42,134 bases of DNA from Gammaproteobacteria bacterium (lineage in GTDB: Bacteria > Pseudomonadota > Gammaproteobacteria > Chromatiales > Chromatiaceae), in NCBI GenBank assembly GCA_024510845.1, contig JANEMA010000013.1, positions 1 to 42,134 of the forward strand, in the 5' to 3' direction. Below, piece by piece: positions 9,141-18,409 of this stretch (within the stretch, counting starts at the first letter, position 1; each line of letters opens with the position of its first letter). The translations under genes were made by a program, and so were the position numbers. The notes beneath the pieces were generated by a model, which saw only the letters and a list, made by a program, of their open reading frames with translations, did not search any database and was not told where the DNA came from.

Positions 9141-10262
9141 CTACAGGTACTGGGTGGCAAGCGTACGGTAGATCGTCAGGGTCCGCCCGGTCATGGCCTG
9201 CAGGGTGTAGTGCTGGTTCTCGGGGATCTCGGGTGGATCGTCCAGGATGGCGCCGACGGTGTAGCGCAGGGCGTCTGGATCGCCGAGCGGGGTGCGCCCG
9301 GCTGGGAACAGGTGGGCCAGGATTTCGCCGACGCCGCCATGGTCGTAGCCGACCACCGGGATGCCCAGGCTCAGCGCCTCGACCACGGTGCGGCCGAAGG
9401 ATTCCGGTTTGGTGGAGAGCGACAGCACCAGGTCGCTGATGGCGTAGATCTCGCGGATGTCGCTGCGTGCTCCGGTGAAGCTGATGTGTTGCCCCAGTCC
9501 CCGTTCGCGGACGGCTTGGCGCAATTCCTCGGCGTAGGCGTGACGGCGCGGGTCTTCGCCGCCGACGATCAGGCCGTGTACCGGGCGGCCTTCGGCAATC
9601 AGTGCTTTGATCAGGCCGATGAAATCGTGGTGTCCCTTCAGCCGGGTGAGCCGCCCGGGCAGCACGAGCAGGCGGCAGTCGCGCGCCGCCGGGAATTGCG
9701 CGAAGAAGTCTTGCCGCCAGGCCTCCGGTGGCTGGTATCCACGCGGGAACTCGGCGGGGTCCACCCCGCGCGGGATCAGGTGGATGCGTTCGGGCGGGCA
9801 CTCGGGATAGTGGCGTCGAATGTAGTCATGAATGGTCTCGGAGACCGCGATCACCGCCTTGCCTCGGGTCATGATGGCGCTGTAGCGCGAGACAGAGTAC
9901 AGGCCGTGTACTGTGCTCACGCGGATCGGCCGTCGGTGCGATGGCAGGCCGCGCAGGGCCAGTTCCAGCAGCCAGGCTGGCACCCGTGAGCGTACATGCA
10001 CGATGTCCACGCCCTCGTCGATCAGCAGGCGCCGCAGCGGGCGCACCTGCAACAGGTTGGCCGGGTGCTTGCGTCCGACCGGCAGGGGGATGTGCTCGCT
10101 GCCCTCCGTTTCGAGCTGTGCCACCAGGCACCCACCGGCGGAGATCACCAGCGAGCGGTGACCGGCGGCGACCAGGGCGCGTGCTATCTCCAGGGTGCCG
10201 CGTTCCACGCCACCGCCCTCGAGCGCGGGCAGCAGTTGCAGTACGGTCAGGCGATCGGCCAT
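9141..10262 (-). CDS. Glycosyltransferase family 4 (GT-B)
   Basis: A 373-aa GT4 enzyme. The N-terminus has LQLLPALEGGGVERGTLE, the typical acceptor-domain glycine loop. The C-terminal donor domain has LLVLPGRLTRLKGHHDFI, IVGGEDPRR, ISFTGARSDIREIYAISD and the EX7E site KPESFGRTVVEALSLGIPV. The start at 10262 overlaps the end of the ELM1-family gene by 16 bp, so it is translationally coupled to it. It probably builds the LPS core or a surface glycan. Linkage and donor are unknown. Confidence 0.9.
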   Translation of the reverse strand: MADRLTVLQLLPALEGGGVERGTLEIARALVAAGHRSLVISAGGCLVAQLETEGSEHIPLPVGRKHPANLLQVRPLRRLLIDEGVDIVHVRSRVPAWLLELALRGLPSHRRPIRVSTVHGLYSVSRYSAIMTRGKAVIAVSETIHDYIRRHYPECPPERIHLIPRGVDPAEFPRGYQPPEAWRQDFFAQFPAARDCRLLVLPGRLTRLKGHHDFIGLIKALIAEGRPVHGLIVGGEDPRRHAYAEELRQAVRERGLGQHISFTGARSDIREIYAISDLVLSLSTKPESFGRTVVEALSLGIPVVGYDHGGVGEILAHLFPAGRTPLGDPDALRYTVGAILDDPPEIPENQHYTLQAMTGRTLTIYRTLATQYL

Positions 10263-11155
10263 CGTTGCAGTATCGCTTCGGCGCAGCGCGCCGCTTCGTC
10301 CAGGGGCGGATGTTTGGTTAGCTGGCGGTCGCGCGCCCAGTGCTCGAAGGGAGTGATCAGTCCGTCGGCAATCAGGTGATCCACGCCCCGACTGACCCGG
10401 GTGTCGCGGCGCCGGGGTACCGCCAGCAGGCCCACCGGCACGCCGCTGCCCAGCGCCTCGTAGAGCATGGAGACGCTGTCCTCGCTGACCCAGATCTGCC
10501 CGGCCTCGCGCATGCGCTGCTGGATCTCGCCGGGTGCGCAGCCGGCCCAGTGCAGCAGGCTGGCATTCTCCAGCCCGTCCAGTTGCTGCAGGGTGTCCGA
10601 TGGGGTGCGCGGCGAGTCGCCGATGACGAAACGCACCTCGGGCCGAGCCGTCACCACCTGCCGCACCTGCATGGCGATAGCATCTGCATCCCAGTCGTGG
10701 TGGCGCGAGGGGCCACCGAGCAGGATCAGCCCGGTGGCGGGATCGTGGCGCTCGCTCGGGCGCACCCCATGCAGTACGCCGCGGGTGGTGATCACATTAT
10801 CGCGCCGTGGCGGCTCGTCGTGTTGCGGGATCAGGCACAGGTCGAACCAGCGCAGCGGCAGTGAGGGTTTCATCAGCAGCACGATGCGTCCGCCGTGGGC
10901 GCGCCGCGCTGCCAGCGCCGGCAGGTGGGTGCGGTGACCGGCGGCCAGGATCAGGTCGGGCGGCGGCAGTCGGTCCCCGGCGGGAAACTCGGCGCGCAGC
11001 CAGTGGCCGATGGTCTCGCGGGTCGGGGGCACTGACAGGTCGTGGGTCTCGATCGTTGCCTGTTCGGCCAGCGCGCGACACAAGCCCTCGATCTGTGTGC
11101 GGTGGCCGCGCCGGCCGTCGAGCAGGCACCAGACGATCAGTTTGGAGTCATTCAT
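10247..11155 (-). CDS. ELM1-family (mitochondrial fission ELM1-like, GT-B-like) protein
   Basis: A 302-aa member of the bacterial ELM1 family, which has a GT-B-like fold but no proven bacterial activity. Family blocks seen are VWCLLDGRRGHRTQIEGL at the N-terminus, DLILAAGHRTHLPAL, LLGGPSRHHDWD and the glycosyltransferase-like C-terminus WVSEDSVSMLYEALGSGVPV. The start at 11155 (MNDSKLI) is preferred; it overlaps the msbA stop by 8 bp, and the longer frame would extend into msbA. Its position between msbA and a GT4 gene suggests a role in LPS assembly, by inference. Confidence 0.8.
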   Translation of the reverse strand: MNDSKLIVWCLLDGRRGHRTQIEGLCRALAEQATIETHDLSVPPTRETIGHWLRAEFPAGDRLPPPDLILAAGHRTHLPALAARRAHGGRIVLLMKPSLPLRWFDLCLIPQHDEPPRRDNVITTRGVLHGVRPSERHDPATGLILLGGPSRHHDWDADAIAMQVRQVVTARPEVRFVIGDSPRTPSDTLQQLDGLENASLLHWAGCAPGEIQQRMREAGQIWVSEDSVSMLYEALGSGVPVGLLAVPRRRDTRVSRGVDHLIADGLITPFEHWARDRQLTKHPPLDEAARCAEAILQRWPIA

Positions 11156-12896
11156 GGTCCGCGAACAGCTGCGCCTGGTTGAGCCGATGGTAGACACCCC
11201 GGCGCGCCATCAGCTCCTCGTGGGTGCCGTCCTCGACGACGCGCCCGGCCTCGAAGACCAGGATGCGGTCGGCCTTCTGCACGGTGGACAGGCGGTGTGC
11301 GATGACCAGGGTGGTGCGGCCGGTGCGCAGGCGCTCCAGGCCCTGCTGCACCAGGCGTTCCGACTCGGTGTCCAGCGCCGAGGTGGCCTCGTCGAGGATC
11401 AGGATACGGGCATCGGTGATCAGCGCGCGGGCGATGGCCAGGCGCTGGCGCTGGCCACCGGAGAGCTTGACGCCGTTCTCGCCGATGGGGGTGTCGAAGC
11501 CATTGGGCAGGGCCTCGATGAACTCCAGGGCGCCGGCATCGCGCGCGGCCTGGCGGATGGCCTCGCGGTCGGCATCCATGCCGTAGGCGATGTTGGCGGC
11601 GATGCTGTCGTTGAACAGGATCACCTGCTGGTCGACGAAGGCAATGTGGCGGCGCAGCTCGGCCAGTGCCAGCTCGCGGGTGTCGATGCCGTCGAGCAGG
11701 ATGCGCCCGGCGCTCACCTCGTGCAGGCGTGGAATCAGGCTCACGAAGGTGCTCTTGCCGCTGCCCGAAGCACCGACCAGGGCGGTGAAGCTGTCCGGCG
11801 CGATCTCCAGGTCCAGGGGGCCCAGTGCGTCGCATTCGGCTTCGGGGTAGCGGAAGCGTACCCCTTCGAAGCGCAACGCGCCGCGGGTGTTCGGCAGGCA
11901 GTGTGTGCCGGTGTCCTGTTCGAGCGGCGGGTCGAGCAGGGCGAACACGCTCTCGGCTGCGGCCAGGCCACGTTGCAAGGGATCGTTGAGCTTGGTCAGG
12001 CGCTTGATCGGCGAGAAGAGCAGGCCCAGTGCGGTGAAGAAGGCGACGAAACCGCCCACGGTGAGCTGGTCCTCGGCAGTGCGGCCGGTACCGATCCAGA
12101 TCACCGCGGCCATGATCAGGGCGCCGACGAACTCGACGATGGGAACACCGATGGTGGCGGCGACCGCCAGCTTGAACTGCTGGTGGCGGATGGCGCGGGC
12201 GATGCGTTCGAAACGGCTGCGCTCATAGTCCTGGCCACCGTGGATCTTGACCACCTTGTGTCCCCGGGTGGTCTCTTCCAGCACATGGGTCATGTTGCCG
12301 AAGCTGTCCTGCAGGGCGCGGCTGAGTCGGCGCTGGCGGCGACCGACGTACTTGGCGATCAGCGCCACCGTCGGCAGCAGGACGAAGGTGAACAGGCTGA
12401 GTTGCCAGTCCAGCCAGAAGACGTAGATCAGCAGCCCGACCACTGTCAGCGAGTCCTTGACCAGGGCGCTGAACAGCTGCACCCCCGCGTGCGAGATCTG
12501 GCTGACGTCGTAAGTGAAGCGCGAGATCAGGTTGCCGCTGATGGTGCGTTCGTAGAAGGCGGCGGGAAGATGCAGCAGACGCTCGAACATCTGCTCGCGC
12601 AGGGTGTGCATCAGGTGCATGGAGATGGCGGCAAAGGCGGCGTTGCTGACCACCTGGGCCAGGCCACGGAACAGAAACACCACGATCAGCGCCACCGGTG
12701 CCCATTTCATGTAGATGGGGTCTTTCTCGACGAAGGTGCCGTCCAGCAGCGGTTTGAGCAGCCCCGGGATGCCGGCCTCCGAGGCGGCCAGCAGCACCAT
12801 GCCGACGATGCCGGCGACAAAGAGCTTCCAGTGTGGCCGGAAATAGCCCAGCAGGCGCAGCAGGGTCCGACGGCTGGAAGGAGGAAGGGTCTGCAT
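11148..12896 (-). CDS. msbA: Lipid A export permease/ATP-binding protein MsbA
   Basis: A 582-aa half-size ABC exporter that flips lipid A-core from the inner to the outer leaflet of the inner membrane and acts as a homodimer. The N-terminal half (residues about 20-305) holds six membrane helices, including YERTISGNLISRFTYDV, characteristic of MsbA. The nucleotide-binding domain has Walker A GASGSGKS (375-382), Q-loop FVDQQ, signature LSGGQ (478-482), Walker B ILILDEATSALD (about 498-509) and the switch His in IAHRLST. The following ELM1 gene overlaps it by 8 bp. Upstream is a 196-bp gap of GC palindromes. Confidence 0.95.
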   Translation of the reverse strand: MQTLPPSSRRTLLRLLGYFRPHWKLFVAGIVGMVLLAASEAGIPGLLKPLLDGTFVEKDPIYMKWAPVALIVVFLFRGLAQVVSNAAFAAISMHLMHTLREQMFERLLHLPAAFYERTISGNLISRFTYDVSQISHAGVQLFSALVKDSLTVVGLLIYVFWLDWQLSLFTFVLLPTVALIAKYVGRRQRRLSRALQDSFGNMTHVLEETTRGHKVVKIHGGQDYERSRFERIARAIRHQQFKLAVAATIGVPIVEFVGALIMAAVIWIGTGRTAEDQLTVGGFVAFFTALGLLFSPIKRLTKLNDPLQRGLAAAESVFALLDPPLEQDTGTHCLPNTRGALRFEGVRFRYPEAECDALGPLDLEIAPDSFTALVGASGSGKSTFVSLIPRLHEVSAGRILLDGIDTRELALAELRRHIAFVDQQVILFNDSIAANIAYGMDADREAIRQAARDAGALEFIEALPNGFDTPIGENGVKLSGGQRQRLAIARALITDARILILDEATSALDTESERLVQQGLERLRTGRTTLVIAHRLSTVQKADRILVFEAGRVVEDGTHEELMARRGVYHRLNQAQLFADHE

Positions 12897-12926
12897 CAGG
12901 CGGAACCCCTTGTTGCAGCAGCCGCC

Positions 12927-13075
12927 CCCTCACCCCGGCCCTCTCCCCCCGGGGGGGAGGCGGAGTGAGTGCGCGGTCTCGGGCTCCGGTTCTCGATACC
13001 CTTCCCCCCGCGTATGGACCGGCATCCGATACTCCCTCCCCCGCGTGCGGGGGAGGGCTGGGGAGGGGGAAGGAA
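12927..13075. repeat. Two GC-rich palindromic repeats between the aminotransferase gene and msbA
   Basis: The first unit (about 12929-12970) reads CTCACCCC, then CTCTCCCCCC facing GGGGGGGAGG, and ends GAGTGAG. The second has a perfect 11-bp inverted repeat, 13034-13044 against 13047-13057, with GT between the arms. Both belong to the common 'CCCTCTCCCC/GGGGAGAGGG' class of intergenic palindromes. Copies across the genome are expected but cannot be checked here. They may attenuate or terminate transcription between the two minus-strand genes. Confidence 0.7.
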
Positions 13076-13092
13076 ACCGCCGGGCAACACCC

Positions 13093-14184
13093 TCACAATG
13101 CCTCGCGCAGCACATCCACGATCCGGTCCTGAGTTTCCTCGTCCAGGTAGGGATGCATGGGCAGGCTGACCACCTGTTCGGCCAGGGCATGTGTCACCTC
13201 CAGGTTACCCACGCTGCGTCCGATCGCGCGCAATGCCGGCTGCTGATCGAGCGTGATGGGGTAGTACACAGCGGTGGGGATACTGGCCTCGCGCAGCGTC
13301 TGTCGCACGCGCTCGCGGTCTTTCACTTGCAGGGTGTATTGGGCGTAGACGCTGTCGTAGTCGGCAGGAATGTAGGGCGTGACGCAGTCGGCATCGGCAA
13401 GCAGCGTGCTGTAGCGAGCGCCGATCCGCGCACGCGCCTCGACCTCCTCGTCGAAGATTGCCATCTTCGACAGGATCACCGCTGCCTGCATACCGTCCAT
13501 GCGGCCATTGATGCCCAGTCGTGGATGATGATAGGGGCGATCCTGTCCGTGGTTGCGCAGTTCGCGCAGGCGCGAGGCCAGCGCCTCGTCGTTGGTGAAG
13601 CAGGCGCCGCCGTCACCGTAGCAGCCCAGGGGCTTGGCCGGGAAGAAACTGGTGCAGCCGATGGTGGACAGGCCGCAGGATCGCCGCCCCTTGTATCGTG
13701 CGCCGAAACTCTGTGCTGCGTCCTCGATCACCGGCAGGTTGTGGTCCGCGGCGATCTCGCTGATGGTATCCATGTCCGCGCACAGGCCGAACAGGCCCAC
13801 CGGCAGGATGGCGCGGGTGCGCTCGGTGATGGCGGCCACGATGGCGGTCGGGTCGATGTTGTAGGTCACAGGATCGATGTCCACAAACACCGGGGTTGCG
13901 CCGACCAGGCCGATCACCTCGGCGGTGGCGATGAAGCTGAAGGGTGTGGTGATGACCTCATCACCCGGGCCGGTCTCCAGCGCCAGCAGCGCCAGCAGCA
14001 GGGCGTCGGTGCCGCTGGCCGCCGAGACACAGTGTTTCACGCCAACATAAGTGGCCAGCGTTTCCTCCATTTCGGTCACTTCCGGGCCGAGGATGTACTG
14101 GCCGTGATCGAGCAGGGTACCCAGTCGCTGCTCGAGGTCGTCGCGGATGCGGAGTTGTTGGGTCTTGAGGTCGATGAACTGCAT
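13093..14184 (-). CDS. DegT/DnrJ/EryC1/StrS-family sugar aminotransferase
   Basis: A 363-aa PLP-dependent aminotransferase acting on a keto-sugar nucleotide to make an amino sugar for the surface glycan. The start MQFIDLKTQQ is typical. The SGTDALLLAL pocket, D155 in VIEDAAQSFGA (pyridine-nitrogen contact) and K184 in SFFPAKPLGCYGDGG (the Schiff-base lysine) are all present, followed by RNHGQ and GINGRMDGMQAAVIL. The sequence is closest in style to the WbpE/WlbC branch that makes 3-amino sugars from UDP-3-keto-GlcNAcA. The partner dehydrogenase and acetyltransferase are not in this window, so the exact sugar is unsure. Confidence 0.9.
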   Translation of the reverse strand: MQFIDLKTQQLRIRDDLEQRLGTLLDHGQYILGPEVTEMEETLATYVGVKHCVSAASGTDALLLALLALETGPGDEVITTPFSFIATAEVIGLVGATPVFVDIDPVTYNIDPTAIVAAITERTRAILPVGLFGLCADMDTISEIAADHNLPVIEDAAQSFGARYKGRRSCGLSTIGCTSFFPAKPLGCYGDGGACFTNDEALASRLRELRNHGQDRPYHHPRLGINGRMDGMQAAVILSKMAIFDEEVEARARIGARYSTLLADADCVTPYIPADYDSVYAQYTLQVKDRERVRQTLREASIPTAVYYPITLDQQPALRAIGRSVGNLEVTHALAEQVVSLPMHPYLDEETQDRIVDVLREAL

Positions 14185-14234
14185 GGTCGGGTCACGTCGG
14201 GAAAAGCCGCATTCTATCAGGGAGAGGTGGGGCC

Positions 14235-15152
14235 TTATCGGCGCCTTTTGGCGGGATAGGGCGGGGGGCCTCCATCCGGACGGGTCTTGAAGCGTCGGTG
14301 GATCCAGTTGTATTGCGCAGGCCGGCGTCGGATCCAGTGTTCGAACAGGGTGTTGATACGCGCAGCATCCAGTCGATCATCGCCCGACGGGAAGTCATCG
14401 AGCTCGGGTTCGATGCGCAGTCGGTAACCGTGGCGCTCGCGAAGCAGCACGAAGGGAATCACCCGTGCACCGCTGGCGCGGGCAAAGCGGCTGGTGGCGG
14501 TATGGGTCGCTGCCGGCACGCCGAAGAAGTGGGCGAACACCTTGCCCTTGTGGCCGTAATTCTGGTCGGGAGCGAACCAGATGCCTTCGCCTGCCTTCAG
14601 TGCGCGCAGCATGCCGCGCACGTCGTCGCGCGGGATGATGCCCCGGGTGTGGGCCTGGCGGTAGCGTTCGAACATGGCCTGGATCACCGGGTTCTCGTTG
14701 GGCCGGTACATGGCACGGCAGGGGTTGCGTGCCCCCAGGTAGCGTCCGGACAGTTCCAGCGAGCTGAAATGTGCGGTGAGAAAGATGGTACCGCGGCCAT
14801 CGTCCTGTGGTGGCAGATGCTCAGTGCCTTCGATGGCGATCAGCAGCGATTCCAGCCTTGTCTGGGGCCACCACCAGGCCATGGCCACTTCCATCAGCCC
14901 GCGGCCCATGGCGATGAAGTTGGCGCGGATCAGATGCCGACGCGCCTCTGGCGCCATGCCCGGGAAACAGCGTTGCAGGTTGATTTCGGCGATATGGCGA
15001 CGGCGTAGCGCAAAGCAGTGGATGAGGTGGCCGACGCTGGCACCAACCGCCATGACCGCCGGCCAGGGCAGAAAGATGACCAGGCGCAGCAGGCCGAGTG
15101 CTGCCCAGCTGGGCCAGTGACGGGGATGCAGCAGGGGATCCGAGGGACTCAT
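14235..15152 (-). CDS. lpxL: LpxL-family lipid A late acyltransferase
   Basis: A 305-aa membrane-associated acyltransferase adding a secondary acyl chain to Kdo2-lipid IVA (or its equivalent). One N-terminal hydrophobic anchor (about residues 18-45) is followed by the catalytic HX4E motif, H128 to E133 in TAHFSSLE, and by MYRPNENP and WFAPDQNYGHKGKVFAHFFG, which match LpxL/LpxM. The start at 15152 (MSPSDP) is used because it gives the normal length; frames further upstream are low-complexity. There is no ribosome site, but a TACACT hexamer on the minus strand ends 8 nt before the start (15161-15166). lpxL fits the neighbouring msbA. Confidence 0.9.
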   Translation of the reverse strand: MSPSDPLLHPRHWPSWAALGLLRLVIFLPWPAVMAVGASVGHLIHCFALRRRHIAEINLQRCFPGMAPEARRHLIRANFIAMGRGLMEVAMAWWWPQTRLESLLIAIEGTEHLPPQDDGRGTIFLTAHFSSLELSGRYLGARNPCRAMYRPNENPVIQAMFERYRQAHTRGIIPRDDVRGMLRALKAGEGIWFAPDQNYGHKGKVFAHFFGVPAATHTATSRFARASGARVIPFVLLRERHGYRLRIEPELDDFPSGDDRLDAARINTLFEHWIRRRPAQYNWIHRRFKTRPDGGPPPYPAKRRR

Positions 15153-15160
15153 GAGCGTGC

Positions 15161-15185
15161 AGTGTAGCGCAGTTGTTGGCAACAA
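15161..15185 (-). promoter_or_regulatory. Candidate lpxL promoter -10 with adjacent perfect palindrome
   Basis: On the minus strand TACACT (15161-15166) sits 8 nt before the lpxL ATG. Just upstream is the perfect 13-bp palindrome TTGTTGGCAACAA (15173-15185), placed within the promoter spacer/-35 region, which suits an operator. No good -35 hexamer is seen. Confidence 0.35.
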
Positions 15186-15397
15186 TGATCTGGGATACTG
15201 TGTCGGATGAAACGCGTGTGCCCCACAGGACTCCGGCTGATGTTCTCGATCCGGCGTGCCGGCCAGGTACGTCCAGCTTGTCCAAGTGGTCCTGGATCCG
15301 TTTCCCGACCAAGGGCTGTGTGGATGCATTGTGTTGCGCCAACACGACACCGCATGTCGCACAGAACACGAGCAACCGTTCAAAAGCGGCCAACGTG

Positions 15398-16669
15398 TCA
15401 GAACAGTGTGGCGAACGGCTGCACCCGCACTGTGTCGCCCGGTTTGACGTCGGCCTGCTCTTCGTTCAGCAGGATGAAGCAGTTGCCGCGGCTCATCGAG
15501 GTGAGGATGCCGGAGCCCTGCTGGCCCACGCTCTCCACGACAAAGGAGCCGTCGTCCTGTTGCGAGAGTATGCCGCGCAGAAACTCGAACCGTCCCGGCC
15601 GCTTGTGTAGCGGTGAGGTGCAGACGGCATCGAGTATGAAGGGTTTCCAACGCGTTCCGCTGGCCAGCTGTTGCAGAGCCGGCAGCACGAACTGGCAGAA
15701 GGTGACCATGACCGCCACGGGGTTGCCCGGCAGCCCGAAGAAGAGGGCATTACCGAGCTTCCCATAGGCGAGGGGGCGTCCGGGTTTCATGGCGATCTTC
15801 CAGAAGCGCATCTCACCCAGCTCTTCCAGTATGGGCTTGGTGTAGTCGGCCTCGCCTACCGAGACGCCGCCCGAGGTGATCACCACGTCGGCCAGCTGCC
15901 CGGCGGTCTGAAACACCTCGCGCAGTGCTTCCGGTTCATCGCGTACTACCCCCAAGTCGAGAGTGTCGGCATCGAGACGGCGGAGCATGCCGTGCAGGCT
16001 GTATCGGTTGCTGTCGTACACCTCGCCTTCGCCCAGTGTTTCGCCAATTCCCCGCAGTTCGTCGCCGGTGGAGAAGAAGGCCACTCTCACGCGTCGGCGC
16101 ACAAAGACTTCGCCGATGCCGATGGAGGCGAGAATGCCGAGGTCGGCCGGGGTGAGGCGTTTTCCCGCATGCAGCACGGCGCTGTTCGCGGCGATGTCCT
16201 CGCCGGCGCTGCGCACGTTCTGTCCGCGGCGGTTGCCGCTGCCGATGCGTACCCGGCCGTCTTCCATCATCAGTACATGCTCCTGCATCACCACGGTGTC
16301 GGTACCTGCCGGCATGGGGGCGCCGGTCATGATGTGCACGCACTGGCCGGGGCCGCAGGTGCCGTCGAAACGGCCGCCCGCCGGCAGGGTGGCGACCACC
16401 TCCAGGTCGACATGGGCATCTTCTGGCAGCTGGCTGCCGTCGAGGGCGTAGCCGTCCATGGCGGAGTTGTCATGGCCAGGCACATCGATGGGCGAGATCA
16501 CGTCGCGGGCGAGCACCTGGTTCAGGGTAGAGCGCAGGGCCACCCGCTCTTCACCCTGCAGAGCGGGCAGCGACGAGAGAATCTTCTCCCTGGCCTGATG
16601 GACGGTGAGAAGCCGGGGCTCCCGGTCGTCAGCGCAGTTGGGAGCAGTGCGGATGATATGGCTCTGCAT
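15398..16669 (-). CDS. moeA: Molybdopterin molybdotransferase
   Basis: A 423-aa enzyme that inserts molybdate (or tungstate) into adenylylated molybdopterin. Domain order and motifs fit MoeA: PGHDNSAMDGYAL, CVHIMTGAPMP, FFSTGDEL, VYDSNRYSLHGML, the MPT-binding TSGGVSVGEADYTK, and GLPGNPVAVMVTF. The ATG at 16669 is preferred over an in-frame TTG at 16693 because AGGA lies about 10 nt upstream of it. The 5' end overlaps the decayed 3' end of mobB. The gene is last in the minus-strand order tupA-tupB-tupC-mobA-mobB(broken)-moeA, so it may serve the tungsten cofactor of the divergent AOR operon. Confidence 0.93.
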   Translation of the reverse strand: MQSHIIRTAPNCADDREPRLLTVHQAREKILSSLPALQGEERVALRSTLNQVLARDVISPIDVPGHDNSAMDGYALDGSQLPEDAHVDLEVVATLPAGGRFDGTCGPGQCVHIMTGAPMPAGTDTVVMQEHVLMMEDGRVRIGSGNRRGQNVRSAGEDIAANSAVLHAGKRLTPADLGILASIGIGEVFVRRRVRVAFFSTGDELRGIGETLGEGEVYDSNRYSLHGMLRRLDADTLDLGVVRDEPEALREVFQTAGQLADVVITSGGVSVGEADYTKPILEELGEMRFWKIAMKPGRPLAYGKLGNALFFGLPGNPVAVMVTFCQFVLPALQQLASGTRWKPFILDAVCTSPLHKRPGRFEFLRGILSQQDDGSFVVESVGQQGSGILTSMSRGNCFILLNEEQADVKPGDTVRVQPFATLF

Positions 16670-16689
16670 GTTCTGAGATCCTGTGTTGG

Positions 16690-17095
16690 CCAATGAGCCA
16701 GAAGACGGACCGAGCGATCTTCCTTGGTCGATCGACGCCGAGCTGGGGCAGAGATGTCTCCAGCGGAGTGTCCGCCGCCACGGCGATGACGTGGTGGCCG
16801 TGGAGGTGGAGAAGCGGCCTGCCCAAGGTACGGCGGTGCAGCCAGCTTTTGGGGAAAGCTGCCCGGTTTATAGCCATCCACCAGCACCGGGTCAAGCCGG
16901 TCTGCACCTGCCGAGCGGAGCTGGTAGCTGTCCTTGCCCGGCTGATCGACATCGAAACTGTGGCAGGCATGCTCGATGACGGCCATAGCCGGGCTTTATG
17001 TTTTTCAGTATGGGTAACAGCTTCTGCAGCAGATGGGTCTTGCCGGCGCCGCTGTAGGCGCTGAAGCCTGGCAGGGGAACGGGGTATTGGATCAT
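16690..17095 (-). pseudogene. mobB: Broken mobB (molybdopterin-guanine dinucleotide biosynthesis GTPase)
   Basis: Three frames together spell a degraded MobB. Frame A from the ATG at 17095: PLPGFSAYSGAGKTHLLQKL (P-loop region). After about 16990 the homology continues in frame B: AVIEHACHSFDVDQPGKDSY then QLRSAGA. It then jumps directly to DPVLVDGYK, with roughly 40-45 residues of the family missing. Near 16850 it shifts to frame C: TLGRPLLHLHGHHVIAVAAD and a C-terminal VFWLIGQH. So there are at least two frameshifts and one internal deletion. Its ATG overlaps the mobA stop as in intact mobAB operons. MobB is not essential for guanylation in E. coli, so loss is tolerable. Confidence 0.85.
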
Positions 17096-17686
17096 CGGTT
17101 CTGCTCATTTCCCTCCAGTTCATTGCGCTCGTCCAGTGTATTGATGTTGACGAAGGCCTCCGGCCGATCGGAGAAGTCCACCACCACCATGCGGTGTTGT
17201 GTGTACCACTGATCGATCTTTCGCTTGCCGCTGCCCAGGTAGGACTCGAGGTCGTCCGCCAGCGCCGTGGTGATCAGGGCATGCACCGGTTGCAGGTGAT
17301 TGCCGTCGTGGGCCACGGCGATCTCGGTGTCTGCATCAGCCATGGCGCGCCAGAGCCGCGTGCCAAGGTCTGCAGGCAGGTGCGGAGCGTCGCAGGGGAC
17401 CACCAGCAGCAGCGGGGTGGGGACCTTTCTCATGGCGGTCAGGATGCCGGCCAGCGGCCCCTGGAAATCATCCAGTTCATCAGGCAGCACAGGGGGGCCG
17501 AAGCGGGCATACACCGGCTGGTTGCGGTTTGCATTGATGAGAAGGTGGGAGACCTGAGGCTCGATCGCTTCGATTACATGGGCGATGAGAGGCCGGCCCT
17601 TGAGTTCCACCAGGCCCTTGTCCCTGCCGCCCATGCGGCGCCCCATGCCGCCGGCCAGTATCACAGCAGTCATCTGAGGCCGTTGC

Positions 17687-17694
<8 letters not shown>
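17092..17694 (-). CDS. mobA: Molybdenum cofactor guanylyltransferase
   Basis: A 200-aa GTP:molybdopterin guanylyltransferase that turns Mo-MPT into the MGD cofactor in the cytoplasm. The nucleotide-binding N-terminus ILAGGMGRRMGGRDKGLVEL is the family signature, followed by DDFQGPLAGILTAM, VVPCDAPHLP and a C-terminal FVNINTLDE. Start choice: the ATG at 17694 overlaps the tupC stop by 8 nt; an alternative ATG at 17673 gives MTAVILAGG, the usual MobA N-terminus. The gene is intact while the coupled mobB is not. Confidence 0.92.

Positions 17695-18405
<711 letters not shown>

Positions 18406-18409
<4 letters not shown>

Noticed and set aside
11010..12968. Long plus-strand open frame (652 codons) opposite msbA
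   Set aside because: It is antisense to a fully conserved msbA, has no recognisable domains and reflects GC-rich third positions.
12927..13075. Possible CRISPR or rho-independent terminator
   Set aside because: Only two diverged palindromes with no regular spacers and no T tract; they fit the common intergenic palindrome class better.
16669..16693. TTG at 16693 as the moeA start
   Set aside because: ATG at 16669 has AGGA at a suitable distance, and the upstream segment belongs to the mobB remnant.
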